Assembly (NCBI RefSeq): GCF_000576635.1
Contig: NZ_AVFL01000013.1
Location: forward strand, 62,001-126,000
Direction of reading: 5' to 3'
DNA length: 64,000 bases
From: Skermanella stibiiresistens SB22
GTDB lineage: Bacteria; Pseudomonadota; Alphaproteobacteria; Azospirillales; Azospirillaceae
Below, one piece after another: positions 1 through 8,551 of this stretch. Every line of letters begins with the position of its first letter. The stretch's first letter is position 1. The position numbers were made by a program, and so were the translations under genes. Below the pieces are notes generated by a model, which saw only the letters and a program-made list of their open reading frames with translations, was not told where the DNA came from and did no database searches.

Positions 1-406
1 CGCCCGTTTCACTATCGCCCGCCAGGATGGCGCGGTGGATCGGGGCGGCGCCCCGCCAGCGGGGCAGGAGCGAGGCGTGGATGTTCAGGCAGCCCAAGCG
101 CGGCGCGTCGAGGATCGCCTGTGGCAGGATCAGCCCATAGGCAGCGACGACGGCGCAATCCAGTCCGAGCGCCGCGAACTCGGCCTGGGCCTCGGCGTTC
201 CGCAGCGACTTGGGTGTGCGCACCAGAATGCCCTGGTCCTCGGCCAGCGTGTGGACGGGGGAGCGCTGGACCTGATGACCGCGCCCAGCGGGCCGGGGCG
301 GCTGGCTATAGACGCAGGCGATGTCGTGCCCGGCGTCGATCAGCGCGCGCAAGCCGACCGCCGCGAAGTCGGGCGTGCCCATGAAGGCGAGGCGGAGACG
401 GGTCAT
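1..406 (-). CDS. fmt: Methionyl-tRNA formyltransferase (partial, N-terminal 135 residues)
   Basis: Transfers a formyl group from 10-formyl-THF to Met-tRNA(fMet), making the bacterial initiator tRNA. The visible part is the N-terminal Rossmann-like formyltransferase domain. It opens [15 protein letters not shown] and carries the catalytic-region signature [12 protein letters not shown], preceded by NIHA, which supplies the conserved Asn and His. The C-terminal half, including the C-terminal tRNA-binding domain, lies beyond the left edge. It is the last gene visible in a tight minus-strand operon; its ATG follows the methyltransferase stop by about 9 bases. def is two genes upstream, the usual partner, because deformylase removes the formyl group that Fmt adds. 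Confidence 0.97.
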   Translation of the reverse strand, partial: MTRLRLAFMGTPDFAAVGLRALIDAGHDIACVYSQPPRPAGRGHQVQRSPVHTLAEDQGILVRTPKSLRNAEAQAEFAALGLDCAVVAAYGLILPQAILDAPRLGCLNIHASLLPRWRGAAPIHRAILAGDSETG

Positions 407-415
407 GCCTGATCC

Positions 416-1276
416 TCACGCGTTCGGCAGAGCCGGGGGAATGGCGGGTTTCTGGAGCACGGCCACCATGCGCCACGCCTCTTCCGGGTCGTCGATCGCG
501 ACGTCCAGATCCAGCCCGCCGAACCACGCCACCGCGTCCAGCCCGCCGCTGGCGCGGGCCAGCGCGTCCAATTCCTGCACGGTGAAACGCCGCTGGAACG
601 CCTTGTCCCTGATCACCTGTTTGCGGCCGCCGTCCCAGATGGTCAGGGTCGTGGTGACCTGGGCGATCTGGCTGACCGGGTCGAGCGAGTCGCCGGGCGA
701 ACCCCATCGGACCCGCACCCGCGTGCCGTCGCGGGTGACCTCCCAGCCGTCCTCGGTCGCGTCGTCGATGTTGAACAGCTCACGCGGGTGGGGCAGTTCG
801 ATGATCAGTACGCCGCCGGGCGTCAGAGCCTCAGAAACCCGTTGCATGCATGAAATGACCGCGCTGTTGGTCAGCAGGCAGGCGGCCGAGCCCAATAGCA
901 ACAGCGCCAGATCAACCGGCCGGTCGAGTGAGAAGCCGGTCATGTCGCCCTGGTGATAGTTCACCCTGACACCGGCCGCCTCGGCCTTTTCGCTTCCGTA
1001 ACGAACCATCGCCGGTTCGCGGTCAAGCGCCGCGGCATCCAGGCCCCTGCGAGCCAGTTCGATCGCGTGGTTGGCCGGTCCCGCCGCCAGTTCCAGCACG
1101 CTGGCCGGAGCCCGGCCCAGATGGCGCGCGGCGGCCGACATCAGGAAATCGCATTCCTCCACGAAATCGCGGTAGGCGAAGGCGATGTCGTAATACCGCG
1201 CGGCGCCGTAGATGCGGCCATGCTGCGACTGGTCGGCCGGTGACTGGCCGTCCGTCTGCTCCGGAGGATGGGTCAA
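416..1276 (-). CDS. Class I SAM-dependent methyltransferase
   Basis: A 286-residue protein with a class I methyltransferase fold. Motif I is LELAAGPANHAIEL at residues 61-74, followed by an acidic residue after strand 2 (AALDREPAM) and a motif-IV-like stretch (VDLALLLLGSAACL). The SAM-binding half is clear; the C-terminal half is of the type seen in small-molecule methyltransferases, and the substrate cannot be read from sequence. The gene lies between def and fmt, with only a few bases on either side, so it is almost certainly cotranscribed with the formylation/deformylation pair. That position is unusual, since def and fmt are normally adjacent. A link to translation initiation is only an inference from position. 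Confidence 0.85.
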   Translation of the reverse strand: MTHPPEQTDGQSPADQSQHGRIYGAARYYDIAFAYRDFVEECDFLMSAAARHLGRAPASVLELAAGPANHAIELARRGLDAAALDREPAMVRYGSEKAEAAGVRVNYHQGDMTGFSLDRPVDLALLLLGSAACLLTNSAVISCMQRVSEALTPGGVLIIELPHPRELFNIDDATEDGWEVTRDGTRVRVRWGSPGDSLDPVSQIAQVTTTLTIWDGGRKQVIRDKAFQRRFTVQELDALARASGGLDAVAWFGGLDLDVAIDDPEEAWRMVAVLQKPAIPPALPNA

Positions 1277-1278
1277 GG

Positions 1279-1797
1279 TCAGACCGTTTCCTGAGACCGC
1301 TTGGCTTTTTGCAGCTTGCGCAGGATCATGTTGCGCTTCAGCAGGGACAAGTGGTCGATGAACAGCACGCCGTTCAGATGGTCGATCTCGTGCTGGACGC
1401 AGGTCGCCAGAAGGTTGTCGGCATCCAATTCCCTGACCTCGCCGTCACGGTCCAGGTAGCGCAGGCGGACCTGCTTCGGCCGGGTCACGTCGGCGTAATG
1501 CTCCGGCAGCGACAGGCAGCCCTCGTTGTGGACGGAGGTCTCGTCCGACTTCCACAGGATCTCGGGATTGGCCATTGCGAAGGGCTGGGGCTTCTCGTCC
1601 TTGTCGGCCACGTCGACCACGATGACGCGCTTTAGGATGCCGATCTGCGGGGCCGCCAAGCCGATGCCGGGTGCCTCGTACATGGTCTCCAGCATGTCGT
1701 CCATCAGCTTGGCGATGGAGCCGTCGATGTTCTCCACCGGCGCCGCCTTGGCCTTCAGGACGGGATCGGGCGCGATGATGATGGGGCGGATAGTCAT
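1279..1797 (-). CDS. def: Peptide deformylase
   Basis: Removes the N-formyl group from nascent proteins. All three family signatures are present: GIGLAAPQIG (residues 44-53), EGCLS (92-96, Cys94 as metal ligand) and HEIDH (136-140, two His ligands and catalytic Glu137). The length of 172 residues is normal for a type 1 deformylase. It is the first gene of a three-gene minus-strand operon continuing into the methyltransferase and fmt; the next ATG is two bases after its stop. The 121 bases upstream separate it from rmuC and presumably hold its promoter. Confidence 0.98.
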   Translation of the reverse strand: MTIRPIIIAPDPVLKAKAAPVENIDGSIAKLMDDMLETMYEAPGIGLAAPQIGILKRVIVVDVADKDEKPQPFAMANPEILWKSDETSVHNEGCLSLPEHYADVTRPKQVRLRYLDRDGEVRELDADNLLATCVQHEIDHLNGVLFIDHLSLLKRNMILRKLQKAKRSQETV

Positions 1798-1918
1798 GGA
1801 GCCCTGCGACGAGTCGATGAATTGCGGAATGACTGTTGCAGATATGGTTTTCCGCGCCTTGCGTCAAGGCGGTGTTGCTCCGCGGCGGCATCTGGAAACG
1901 CGACCGCGTGGGATGATT

Positions 1919-3322
1919 TCAGGGCAGCGGGGCGGGGAGCCGCCATTCCTGCGCCTGCAAGTGGCGCGGCGCGTGGTCGAGCGGTTGGAGTTCCGGCAAT
2001 TCGGCATTGTTCGGCGACACGTGAAGGTCGCGAAACCGTCGCGCGCTGACCAGAACGCGGGTCTCCAGCGTGCCGACGGCGCCGTTGTAGCAATCGACCG
2101 CCTTGCCAAGCTGGCTGCCCAACCGATCCATGTGGCCGCCCAGATCGCCCAAGCGCTTGTAGAGTTCCGCTCCGAGGTCGCTGATCTCGCGGGCGTTGTG
2201 CGCCAGATGCTCCTGCCGCCAGCCATAGGAGACGGCGCGCAGCAAGGCGATCAAGGTGGTCGGCGTCGCCAGGATGACGCCGTTCTCGATGCCGGCCTCG
2301 ATCAGGCTGGGGTCGTGTTCCAACGCCGCGCTGAAGAAGTTCTCACCCGGCAGGAACAGCACGACGAACTCGGGCGAGGCGGCGAACTGGTCCCAATAGG
2401 CTTTGCCGCCCAGCTGCTTCATGTGCTCGCGGACATGGCGGGAGTGGCGCACCAGCGCGTCGCGCCGTCCGGCATCCTCCGTCGAACCCGTGGCGTCCAG
2501 ATAGGCCTCCACCGGCGCCTTGGCGTCGACCACGATGGTCTTGCCGCCTGGCAGCTTGACGACCATGTCGGGCCGCAGCTTGGCGCCCTGGTCGTTCGTG
2601 ACGGTGTGCTGTTCGAAGAAGTCGCAGTGATCGAGCATGCCGGCCATCTCGACCACCCGCTTCAGCTGGATCTCGCCCCAGCGGCCGCGCGCCACCGGCG
2701 AGCGCAGCGCCCGGACGAGGTTGGCCGTCTCGCCGCGCAGGTCCTTTTGGCTGTCCAGCAGCGATAGGACCTGCTGTTTCAGCCCCTCGTAGGCGCCGAT
2801 CCGCTCCTTCTCCAGCGACTGGATCTGGCTGTCCATCTTGTCCAACGACTGGCGTACCGGCGCCACCAGATCGGAGATCGCCGACTGCCGCTGGTCCAGA
2901 TCGCCGCGGGCGTTTTCCTGGAAGCGCTCCAGCGTCGTTCGGGCGAGATCGAGGAAGCTCTGGTTGTTGCTGCGCAACGCCTCCGACGACAGCACCTTGA
3001 AGGCGTCGGACAGTTTGACCTCGGCGCGCTCCAGCAGGGCTATCTTCTCGGCCGACGCGATCCGTTCCTGCTCCAGCCGGGTTTGGAGTTGCGCGTTGCT
3101 GGTCTGAAGCCGCCCGAGATCAGCGCGCAGGGTCGCCAGCACCCGGTCGCGTTCCACGATATCCGCCCTCAGGTCGTCATTCTGGCGGAGCGCGAAGTCC
3201 GCTTCCGCCGCCAGCCGGCCGGCTTCGGCCTGACCAATGCCGCCGCTCCGCAACAGCAGCACAATGCCAGCTCCGAAGACGAAACCCAGTATCAGCGATA
3301 GCACGTCGAGCGCGAACGGCAT
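1919..3322 (-). CDS. rmuC: DNA recombination protein RmuC
   Basis: RmuC-family protein of 467 residues, a predicted PD-(D/E)XK-fold nuclease that limits inversions between short inverted repeats. The sequence shows an N-terminal membrane segment (about residues 3-24). A long charged coiled coil follows, then the conserved C-terminal core with RSPVARGRWGEIQL and the acidic/lysine stretches PDMVVKLPGGK and IVVDAKAPVEAY, which fit the nuclease core. The ATG at 3322 is chosen because an AAGGAGG ribosome-binding site sits just in front of it; a GTG five codons earlier overlaps that site and is less likely. It is transcribed on its own, between recR and def on the same strand. Confidence 0.95.
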   Translation of the reverse strand: MPFALDVLSLILGFVFGAGIVLLLRSGGIGQAEAGRLAAEADFALRQNDDLRADIVERDRVLATLRADLGRLQTSNAQLQTRLEQERIASAEKIALLERAEVKLSDAFKVLSSEALRSNNQSFLDLARTTLERFQENARGDLDQRQSAISDLVAPVRQSLDKMDSQIQSLEKERIGAYEGLKQQVLSLLDSQKDLRGETANLVRALRSPVARGRWGEIQLKRVVEMAGMLDHCDFFEQHTVTNDQGAKLRPDMVVKLPGGKTIVVDAKAPVEAYLDATGSTEDAGRRDALVRHSRHVREHMKQLGGKAYWDQFAASPEFVVLFLPGENFFSAALEHDPSLIEAGIENGVILATPTTLIALLRAVSYGWRQEHLAHNAREISDLGAELYKRLGDLGGHMDRLGSQLGKAVDCYNGAVGTLETRVLVSARRFRDLHVSPNNAELPELQPLDHAPRHLQAQEWRLPAPLP

Positions 3323-3416
3323 CGATCCTCCTTCCACCCAGTGAAGGCATGCTAGCGGATCGACGGGTCATTTAGAACAGGAGAAGAACGGCGGCGGAAC
3401 CGCGGAGCGGACGCGG

Positions 3417-4010
3417 TCAGAAGGGGCGGCGCGACCGCAACGCCGCCGTCAGGGTGCCGTCGTCCAGGTAATCCAGTTCGCCACCGACCGGCACGCCATG
3501 GGCCAAGCGGGACACCGTGACCTCGCAGTCCGCCAGCCGGTCGGTGATGTAGTGGGCCGTCGTCTGGCCCTCGACCGTGGCGTTCATCGCCAGGATCACC
3601 TCGGTCACCTCCGGCTTGCGGGCGCGATTGATCAGGCCGGTGACGTTGAGATCGTCGGGACCGACGCCCTCCAAAGCGGACAAGGTGCCGCCGAGCACGT
3701 GGTAGAGGCCCTTGAACGAGCCGGTGCGCTCGAGCGCCCAGAGATCGCCGACCTCCTCGATCACGCAGATCAGCGCGGCGTCACGCCTGGGATCGGCGCA
3801 AATGGCGCAAGGGTCGCGGGTATCGAGATTGCCGCACACCGAGCACGTCTTGATCGCCTCCGCCGCCTCGCGCATGGCGTCGGATAGCGGGCTCAGCAGG
3901 CTTTCCCGCCGCTTGATCAGGTGGAGGGCCGCCCGCCGCGCGGACCGCGGCCCCAATCCCGGCAGCTTGGCCAGCAACTGGATGAGGCGCTCGATTTCTG
4001 AACTGCTCAA
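3417..4010 (-). CDS. recR: Recombination mediator RecR
   Basis: RecR (197 residues) acts with RecF/RecO to load RecA onto gapped DNA. The N-terminal helix-hairpin-helix region ([18 protein letters not shown]) is followed by a four-cysteine zinc finger (Cys56, Cys59, Cys68, Cys71). A Toprim domain ([14 protein letters not shown]) and the C-terminal Walker-B-like region complete it. Length and domain order are standard. It belongs to the conserved ffs-dnaX-ybaB-recR neighbourhood, but here a 172-base gap holding a long palindrome separates it from ybaB, so it may be transcribed less strongly than, or apart from, its upstream neighbours. Confidence 0.98.
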   Translation of the reverse strand: MSSSEIERLIQLLAKLPGLGPRSARRAALHLIKRRESLLSPLSDAMREAAEAIKTCSVCGNLDTRDPCAICADPRRDAALICVIEEVGDLWALERTGSFKGLYHVLGGTLSALEGVGPDDLNVTGLINRARKPEVTEVILAMNATVEGQTTAHYITDRLADCEVTVSRLAHGVPVGGELDYLDDGTLTAALRSRRPF

Positions 4011-4088
4011 GGTCGCTCCCGGACAGCTGGGCTGGAGTGAGCGCCAATGGCGCTTGAGAATGGTAATCCTAGGTAAATGGGAGCTTTG

Positions 4089-4170
4089 CCGTAGGTCGGG
4101 TGGAGCGTCGCGGCACCCGACAAGCAGGCGGGTTGGTGTCGGGCGCCGCTACGCTCCACCCGACCTACGG
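4089..4170. repeat. REP-like long palindrome between ybaB and recR
   Basis: Two 33-base arms, 4089-4121 and 4138-4170, are inverted copies of each other with only two mismatches, around a 16-base loop. The outer end of each arm reads CCGTAGGTCGGGTGGAGCG. The layout and base content resemble the repetitive extragenic palindromes scattered in many proteobacterial genomes. It lies in the minus-strand gap between ybaB and recR, where a strong mRNA hairpin could stabilise the dnaX-ybaB part or dampen recR. No second copy was noticed in this window. Confidence 0.85.
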
Positions 4171-4182
4171 ACTTCGCGAGGC

Positions 4183-4506
4183 TTAGAACGGCAGCTTCAT
4201 GCCGGGGGGCAGCTTCATGCCGCCCATGAGCTTCTGGGTCTCCTCGGCGACGTGCTGCTCGACCTTCATCTTGGCGTCGTTGAAGGCGGCCACGATCAGG
4301 TCCTCGATCACCTCGACGTCATCGGGATCGACCACCGACTTGTCGAGCTTGAGCTTCTTCATCTCGCCCTTGCCGTTGAGCGTGACGTTGACCATCCCGG
4401 CTCCGGACTGGCCGGTGACTTCGACCTCGGCCAGCGCATCCTGCATCTGCTGCATGCGGGTCTGCATTTCCTGGGCCTGCTTCATCATTTGGCCGAGATT
4501 TTTCAT
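4183..4506 (-). CDS. YbaB/EbfC family nucleoid-associated protein
   Basis: A small 107-residue DNA-binding protein of the YbaB/EbfC family, which forms tweezer-like dimers on DNA. The N-terminal helix is rich in Met and Gln (MKNLGQMMKQAQEMQTRMQ), then comes the family core around VTLNGKGEMKKLKLD and the C-terminal helix ending in MKLPF. The start is three bases beyond the dnaX stop, so the two are cotranscribed and probably translationally coupled. The dnaX-ybaB-recR order is widely conserved and suggests a link to replication or repair. Confidence 0.97.
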   Translation of the reverse strand: MKNLGQMMKQAQEMQTRMQQMQDALAEVEVTGQSGAGMVNVTLNGKGEMKKLKLDKSVVDPDDVEVIEDLIVAAFNDAKMKVEQHVAEETQKLMGGMKLPPGMKLPF

Positions 4507-4509
4507 GGC

Positions 4510-6378
4510 TTAGAATTCTCCTATGTCGTCCAGCTCGGACGGGGTTTCCTCATAGAAATCGGTCTCGATGGCGTCTTCCGCAAGCGCCGCGTCGGGAGCG
4601 GGCTCCGGTTCCGTCAAATCGCGGACCTCGGATATCTCGGCACCGGGGAAAATGTCCAGCACGGCGCGTACCACGGGGTGGCGCGCCGCCTCCTCCCGCG
4701 CCCTGGTCTTGGCGTTGCGGTCCTGCTCGCTCAGCGTCGGCTCGCCCGGCGCTCCGGAGATCGTGACCATCCAACGCCGGCCGGTCCATTCCGTCAGCAG
4801 CTTGCCGACGCGGCCGGACAATTCCGCCAAGGCGCGATCCTTGGGGCGGATCTCCAGCCGGCCCGGCTCGCACCGCACGCAATGGACGCTGCTGTAGAGT
4901 TGGCCGTAGAGCGAGCCCTCGCGCATCTCGCCGAACAGTGCCACGACCTCGCGGAAGGTCTTGGGCTCCGGCAGCGGCTCGGCGGTGGCTTGCTCCTGTT
5001 CGGGAGCGGCGTGAGCGGTCACCGCCGGTTCGGCGGCGGCCCGCGTGCCGGGTTGGGCGGAATGGGCCACCGCCAATGCCGGACCACCGGCGCGAGTGCC
5101 GCCACCGCCACCGCCACCCCCGGCGGGCGGAGCGGAGGATGGGACGCCGCCCGCCTGAGGTTGGCCTTGAAGCTGCCGGATCAGGTCGGCCGGGTTGGGC
5201 AGGTCGGCGGAATAGGCCAGACGCACGATCACCATCTCCGCCGCGTCGAACGGCACCGGGGCGCTCTGGACCTCGCCCAATCCCTTCAGCAGGATCTGCC
5301 ACGCGCGGGTCAGGGCCGGCATGCCCAGCTTGCCGGCCAACTCGCCGCCGCGCGTCCGTTCGGTCTCGGGCGTGCCGGGGTCCTGCGCCGTCTCCGGCAC
5401 GACCTTGAACCGGGTCAGGAAATGGGTGAAGTCCAGCAGGTCCTGGAGCACGACCACGGGATCGGCGCCGCTGCGGTGCAGGTCGGACAGGATGTCCAGC
5501 GCGTCGCGCGGCTGGCCGGTCATCGTCGCCTCGAACAGGTCGACGACGCGAGCGCGGTCGGCCAGACCCAGCATGTCGCGGACCTGGAGCGCCGACAGCG
5601 TCTCGCCACCCAGGGCGATGGCTTGGTCCAGCAGGCTGAGGCCATCGCGCGCCGACCCGTCGGCGGCGCGCGCGATCAGCGCCATGGCGTCCGGCTCGAC
5701 CTTGACGCCCTCGGCCTCGGCGACGCGGTTGAAATGCTTGACCAGGGTCTGGCTGTCGATCCGGCGCAGGTCGAATCGCTGGCAGCGCGACAGCACGGTG
5801 ACCGGGACCTTGCGGATCTCGGTGGTGGCGAAGATGAACTTCACATGCTCGGGCGGCTCCTCCAGCGTCTTCAACAGCGCGTTGAAGGCGTTCTTGGTCA
5901 GCATGTGGACTTCGTCGATGATGTAGACCTTGTAGCGCGCGGCCACGGGGCCATAGCGCACGCCATCGATGATCTCGCGGATGTCGTCGACGCCCGTCCG
6001 GCTGGCGGCGTCCATCTCCATCACGTCGACATGTCGGTCGGCGGTGATGCTCTTGCAGTTCTCGCAGACGCCGCAAGGGGTGATGGTCGGGCCGCCCGTG
6101 CCGTCCGGGCCGACGCAATTGAGCGCGCGGGCGATGATCCTGGCGGTCGTCGTCTTGCCGACGCCGCGCACCCCGGTCAGCATGAAGGCGTGGGCCAGCC
6201 TCCCCGACTTGATGGCGTTGGTCAGGGTGCGGACCAGCGCTTCCTGACCGACCAGTTCGGAGAAGTCGCGCGGCCGGTATTTGCGCGCCAACACCCGATA
6301 GGCTTTGCCGCCACCATCGGCGGTGCCGGGAGCGGCGTCATGGGTAGCGAGGGGGGGAAGTGTCTGATCGGTCAACAC
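4510..6378 (-). CDS. dnaX: DNA polymerase III subunit gamma/tau
   Basis: Clamp-loader ATPase of the replicative polymerase, 622 residues. Walker A is GVRGVGKTT (residues 69-77), the zinc-binding cysteines are C88, C102, C105 and C108, Walker B is VYIIDEVH (151-158), and the SRC arginine-finger motif (LSRCQRF) follows. A proline/glycine-rich linker with a run of glycines joins the ATPase to a tau-type C-terminal region that in other bacteria contacts helicase and polymerase. I see no A-rich slippery heptamer of the E. coli type, so a frameshift-made gamma form is not supported here. The gene follows the SRP RNA and precedes ybaB on the minus strand. Confidence 0.98.
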   Translation of the reverse strand: MLTDQTLPPLATHDAAPGTADGGGKAYRVLARKYRPRDFSELVGQEALVRTLTNAIKSGRLAHAFMLTGVRGVGKTTTARIIARALNCVGPDGTGGPTITPCGVCENCKSITADRHVDVMEMDAASRTGVDDIREIIDGVRYGPVAARYKVYIIDEVHMLTKNAFNALLKTLEEPPEHVKFIFATTEIRKVPVTVLSRCQRFDLRRIDSQTLVKHFNRVAEAEGVKVEPDAMALIARAADGSARDGLSLLDQAIALGGETLSALQVRDMLGLADRARVVDLFEATMTGQPRDALDILSDLHRSGADPVVVLQDLLDFTHFLTRFKVVPETAQDPGTPETERTRGGELAGKLGMPALTRAWQILLKGLGEVQSAPVPFDAAEMVIVRLAYSADLPNPADLIRQLQGQPQAGGVPSSAPPAGGGGGGGGTRAGGPALAVAHSAQPGTRAAAEPAVTAHAAPEQEQATAEPLPEPKTFREVVALFGEMREGSLYGQLYSSVHCVRCEPGRLEIRPKDRALAELSGRVGKLLTEWTGRRWMVTISGAPGEPTLSEQDRNAKTRAREEAARHPVVRAVLDIFPGAEISEVRDLTEPEPAPDAALAEDAIETDFYEETPSELDDIGEF

Positions 6379-6490
6379 GAAACTCTGGCGTCGGGCAACG
6401 GCGTCACGGCCAGTCTAGTCCTCGACGGCTGCTTGTCGAAGCGGAAAGACGAACCGACGCGGAGTGTCGGATGATGCGGGAAGAGAAAGA

Positions 6491-6590
6491 GGTGGGAGGC
6501 TGAACGAACGACCCGAGCCGAAACTCGTTGCGGCTGCTTCCTTCCGGACCTGACCGGGTTGGCGAGGGACTCGTCCGACGCCAACCTCCC
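6491..6590 (-). ncRNA. ffs: Signal recognition particle RNA (4.5S-type)
   Basis: Read on the minus strand, the region contains the universally conserved SRP hairpin core GGTCAGGTCCGGAAGGAAGC followed by AGCC, the Ffh (SRP54) binding loop. The ends pair: GGGAGG at the 5' end with CCTCCC near the 3' end, giving a single long hairpin of about 100 nt, the expected size for the small bacterial form. It lies directly upstream of dnaX, its usual place in alphaproteobacteria. The exact ends are inferred from the pairing. Confidence 0.96.
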
Positions 6591-6594
6591 GGCG

Positions 6595-6625
6595 TTTATA
6601 TGGCGCGTCGCCGCGCGCGGGGCAA
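6595..6625 (-). promoter_or_regulatory. Putative promoter of the SRP RNA
   Basis: On the minus strand a TATAAA -10-like box (6595-6600) sits four bases before the first G of the predicted SRP RNA. A TTGCCC -35-like box (6620-6625) lies 19 bases further upstream. The spacing is slightly long and the call is by pattern only. Confidence 0.4.
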
Positions 6626-6703
6626 GGGAAAACGCGTCATGGGCGGCCGCAACCAAGCTGAACGCCCTTCCAAGAAACCGGTCGCCATGCCAATTATGGT
6701 TCC

Positions 6704-7618
6704 ATGCCTCACAAACCCAATTTCTACGCTGGCGGCGTGCTCGATCGGGTATCGGCGCAGCGGAAGGACCAAGCCTGGATCGACTCGCTGATCGCGGCGG
6801 CCGAGACCAGGATCGTGCCGATCTGGCGCGCCCAGAACTTCGTGGTCGAGGGGGGAGACGTTCCCCTGGCCGGAATCGTGACCGTGGCCGACCTGCCCGA
6901 GGGGGCGGAATACGTGCTGCTCGGATTGCGTGACGGCACGGCCTATTTCGCCGCCGACCTGTCCGACATCGAGGACCCGCTGGTCCATCCCGGCCTGACC
7001 GGCCGCGGCAGCTTCGCCGATCTGCGCAGCTTCGGCCCCTTGGTGGCGCCCGACGAGGGCAACATCCTGGCTTATGCCCGCGGATTGACGTGGTGGCACG
7101 CGCGGCACCGGTTCTGCGGTGTCTGCGGCCACCCGACAGTCAGCGCCGAGGGCGGCCACGTCCGCCGCTGCACCAATTCGGACTGCGCCACGCCGCACTT
7201 CCCGCGTACCGATCCCGCCGTCATCATGCTGGTCCATGCCGGCGACCACTGTCTGCTGGGCCGCCAGCCGCGCTTTCCGCCGGGGATGTACTCGACCCTC
7301 GCCGGCTTCGTCGAGCCGGGCGAGAGCCTGGAGGAGGCGGTCGCCCGCGAGGTCCTGGAGGAGACCGGCATCCGCGTCGGCGAGGTGACCTATCACTCGT
7401 CGCAGCCCTGGCCGTTCCCGTCATCGCTGATGCTGGGCTTCCACGCCGAGGCGTCCAGCCGCGAGATCCAGGTCGACCGGGACGAGTTGGAGGACGCCGG
7501 CTGGTTCAGCCGCGACGAGATCCTGACCTCCTGGGGGGAGGGCGGGACGCACCGGCTGCCGCGCCCCGATTCGATCTCCCGCCGCCTGATCGAGGATTGG
7601 CTGCGTAACGAGTACTAG
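6704..7618 (+). CDS. nudC: NAD(+) diphosphatase NudC
   Basis: Nudix hydrolase of 304 residues that cleaves NAD(H) to NMN(H) and AMP; family members also remove NAD caps from RNA. A four-cysteine zinc ribbon (CGVCGHP ... CTNSDC) precedes the Nudix box GFVEPGESLEEAVAREVLEE and TGI. The NudC-specific motif SQPWPFPSSLM follows, which distinguishes it from other Nudix enzymes. It reads divergently from the ffs-dnaX cluster and converges on pheA with about 26 bases between stops. The pheA/kdsB neighbourhood is commonly seen around nudC in alphaproteobacteria. Confidence 0.97.
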   Translation: MPHKPNFYAGGVLDRVSAQRKDQAWIDSLIAAAETRIVPIWRAQNFVVEGGDVPLAGIVTVADLPEGAEYVLLGLRDGTAYFAADLSDIEDPLVHPGLTGRGSFADLRSFGPLVAPDEGNILAYARGLTWWHARHRFCGVCGHPTVSAEGGHVRRCTNSDCATPHFPRTDPAVIMLVHAGDHCLLGRQPRFPPGMYSTLAGFVEPGESLEEAVAREVLEETGIRVGEVTYHSSQPWPFPSSLMLGFHAEASSREIQVDRDELEDAGWFSRDEILTSWGEGGTHRLPRPDSISRRLIEDWLRNEY

Positions 7619-7644
7619 AGGAAGGCCAGCGGGCGAGGGCGGCG

Positions 7645-8511
7645 TCAGTCGTCGCCCAGGTCCTTGTTCTGCTCGCGGCGGAAGGGGTGGCCGGGGTATA
7701 CGCCCAGGATCTTCACCTCGCGGGCGAAGAACTCCAACTCCTCCAGCGCCAGACGGAGGGGCCGCTCCTCGGGGTGGCCCTCGACGTCCACATAGAACTG
7801 GGCGGCGGTGAAGCGGCCGTCGACCATGTAGCTTTCCATCTTGGTCAGGTTGACGCCATTGGTGGCGAAGCCGCCCATCGCCTTGTAAAGCGCCGCCGGC
7901 ACGCTGCGGACCCGGAACACGAAGGTCGTCACCACCAGCCCGGAATTGGGCGGCGGCTGGACCGGATCGCGCGCCATGACCAGGAAGCGCGTGGTGTTGT
8001 GCTGGGCGTCCTCGATCCCGCGCTTGAGGGATTGGAGGCCATAGATCTCGCCAGCCAGCTCCGACGCGATGGCGGCTTCCGTGATGTCGCCGCGCTCGGC
8101 GATCTCGGCGGCGGCGCCCGCCGTATCGGCGTGGGGGATCTCGCGCAGGCCCAAAGCCCGTGTCACCTTGCGGCACTGGGACAACGCCTGGATGTGGCTG
8201 CGCACCACCTTGATGGTGTCGAGCGTGGCACCCGGCGGCGCCAGCAGGTGATGGTTCACCCGCTGGTAGTGCTCGCCGATGATGTGCAAGCCCCCCTGCG
8301 GCAGCAGGTAATGGTTGTCCGCCACCCGGCCCGCCACCGAGTTCTCGACCGGGATCATGCCAAACTCGGCCTCGCCCTCATGCACCGCCGCGAAGACATC
8401 CTCGAAGGTCGAGCACGGCATGGTCTTCCGGTCGGGAAAGACGCTCCGGCAGGACAGGTCGGAATACGCGCCGGGGGAGCCCTGGAAGGCGATCAAGTTG
8501 GATTTGGACAT
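7645..8511 (-). CDS. pheA: Prephenate dehydratase
   Basis: Monofunctional prephenate dehydratase (288 residues), converting prephenate to phenylpyruvate in phenylalanine synthesis. The N-terminal periplasmic-binding-like catalytic half runs from IAFQGSPGAYSDL to the catalytic-site motif NTTRFLVM. A C-terminal ACT domain (about residues 195-275; VPAALYKAMGGFATNGVNL then KMES) is the phenylalanine-sensing regulatory part. There is no chorismate mutase domain, unlike the E. coli P-protein. It is 40 bases downstream of kdsB on the same strand, probably in one transcript. Confidence 0.97.
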   Translation of the reverse strand: MSKSNLIAFQGSPGAYSDLSCRSVFPDRKTMPCSTFEDVFAAVHEGEAEFGMIPVENSVAGRVADNHYLLPQGGLHIIGEHYQRVNHHLLAPPGATLDTIKVVRSHIQALSQCRKVTRALGLREIPHADTAGAAAEIAERGDITEAAIASELAGEIYGLQSLKRGIEDAQHNTTRFLVMARDPVQPPPNSGLVVTTFVFRVRSVPAALYKAMGGFATNGVNLTKMESYMVDGRFTAAQFYVDVEGHPEERPLRLALEELEFFAREVKILGVYPGHPFRREQNKDLGDD

Positions 8512-8551
8512 GACCTGGACTGGACTTTGGAAGGGGAAGGGGCGGGCTGGA

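Noticed and set aside
4510-6378. Programmed frameshift in dnaX making a short gamma subunit
   Set aside because: No A-rich slippery heptamer was found in the coding strand, so the E. coli mechanism is not supported.
3712-6474. Very long open reading frame (920 codons) on the plus strand opposite dnaX, ybaB and recR
   Set aside because: It is a GC-rich shadow: its sequence shows low-complexity Arg/Gly/Ala-rich stretches with no motifs, and it runs across three well-recognised genes on the other strand.
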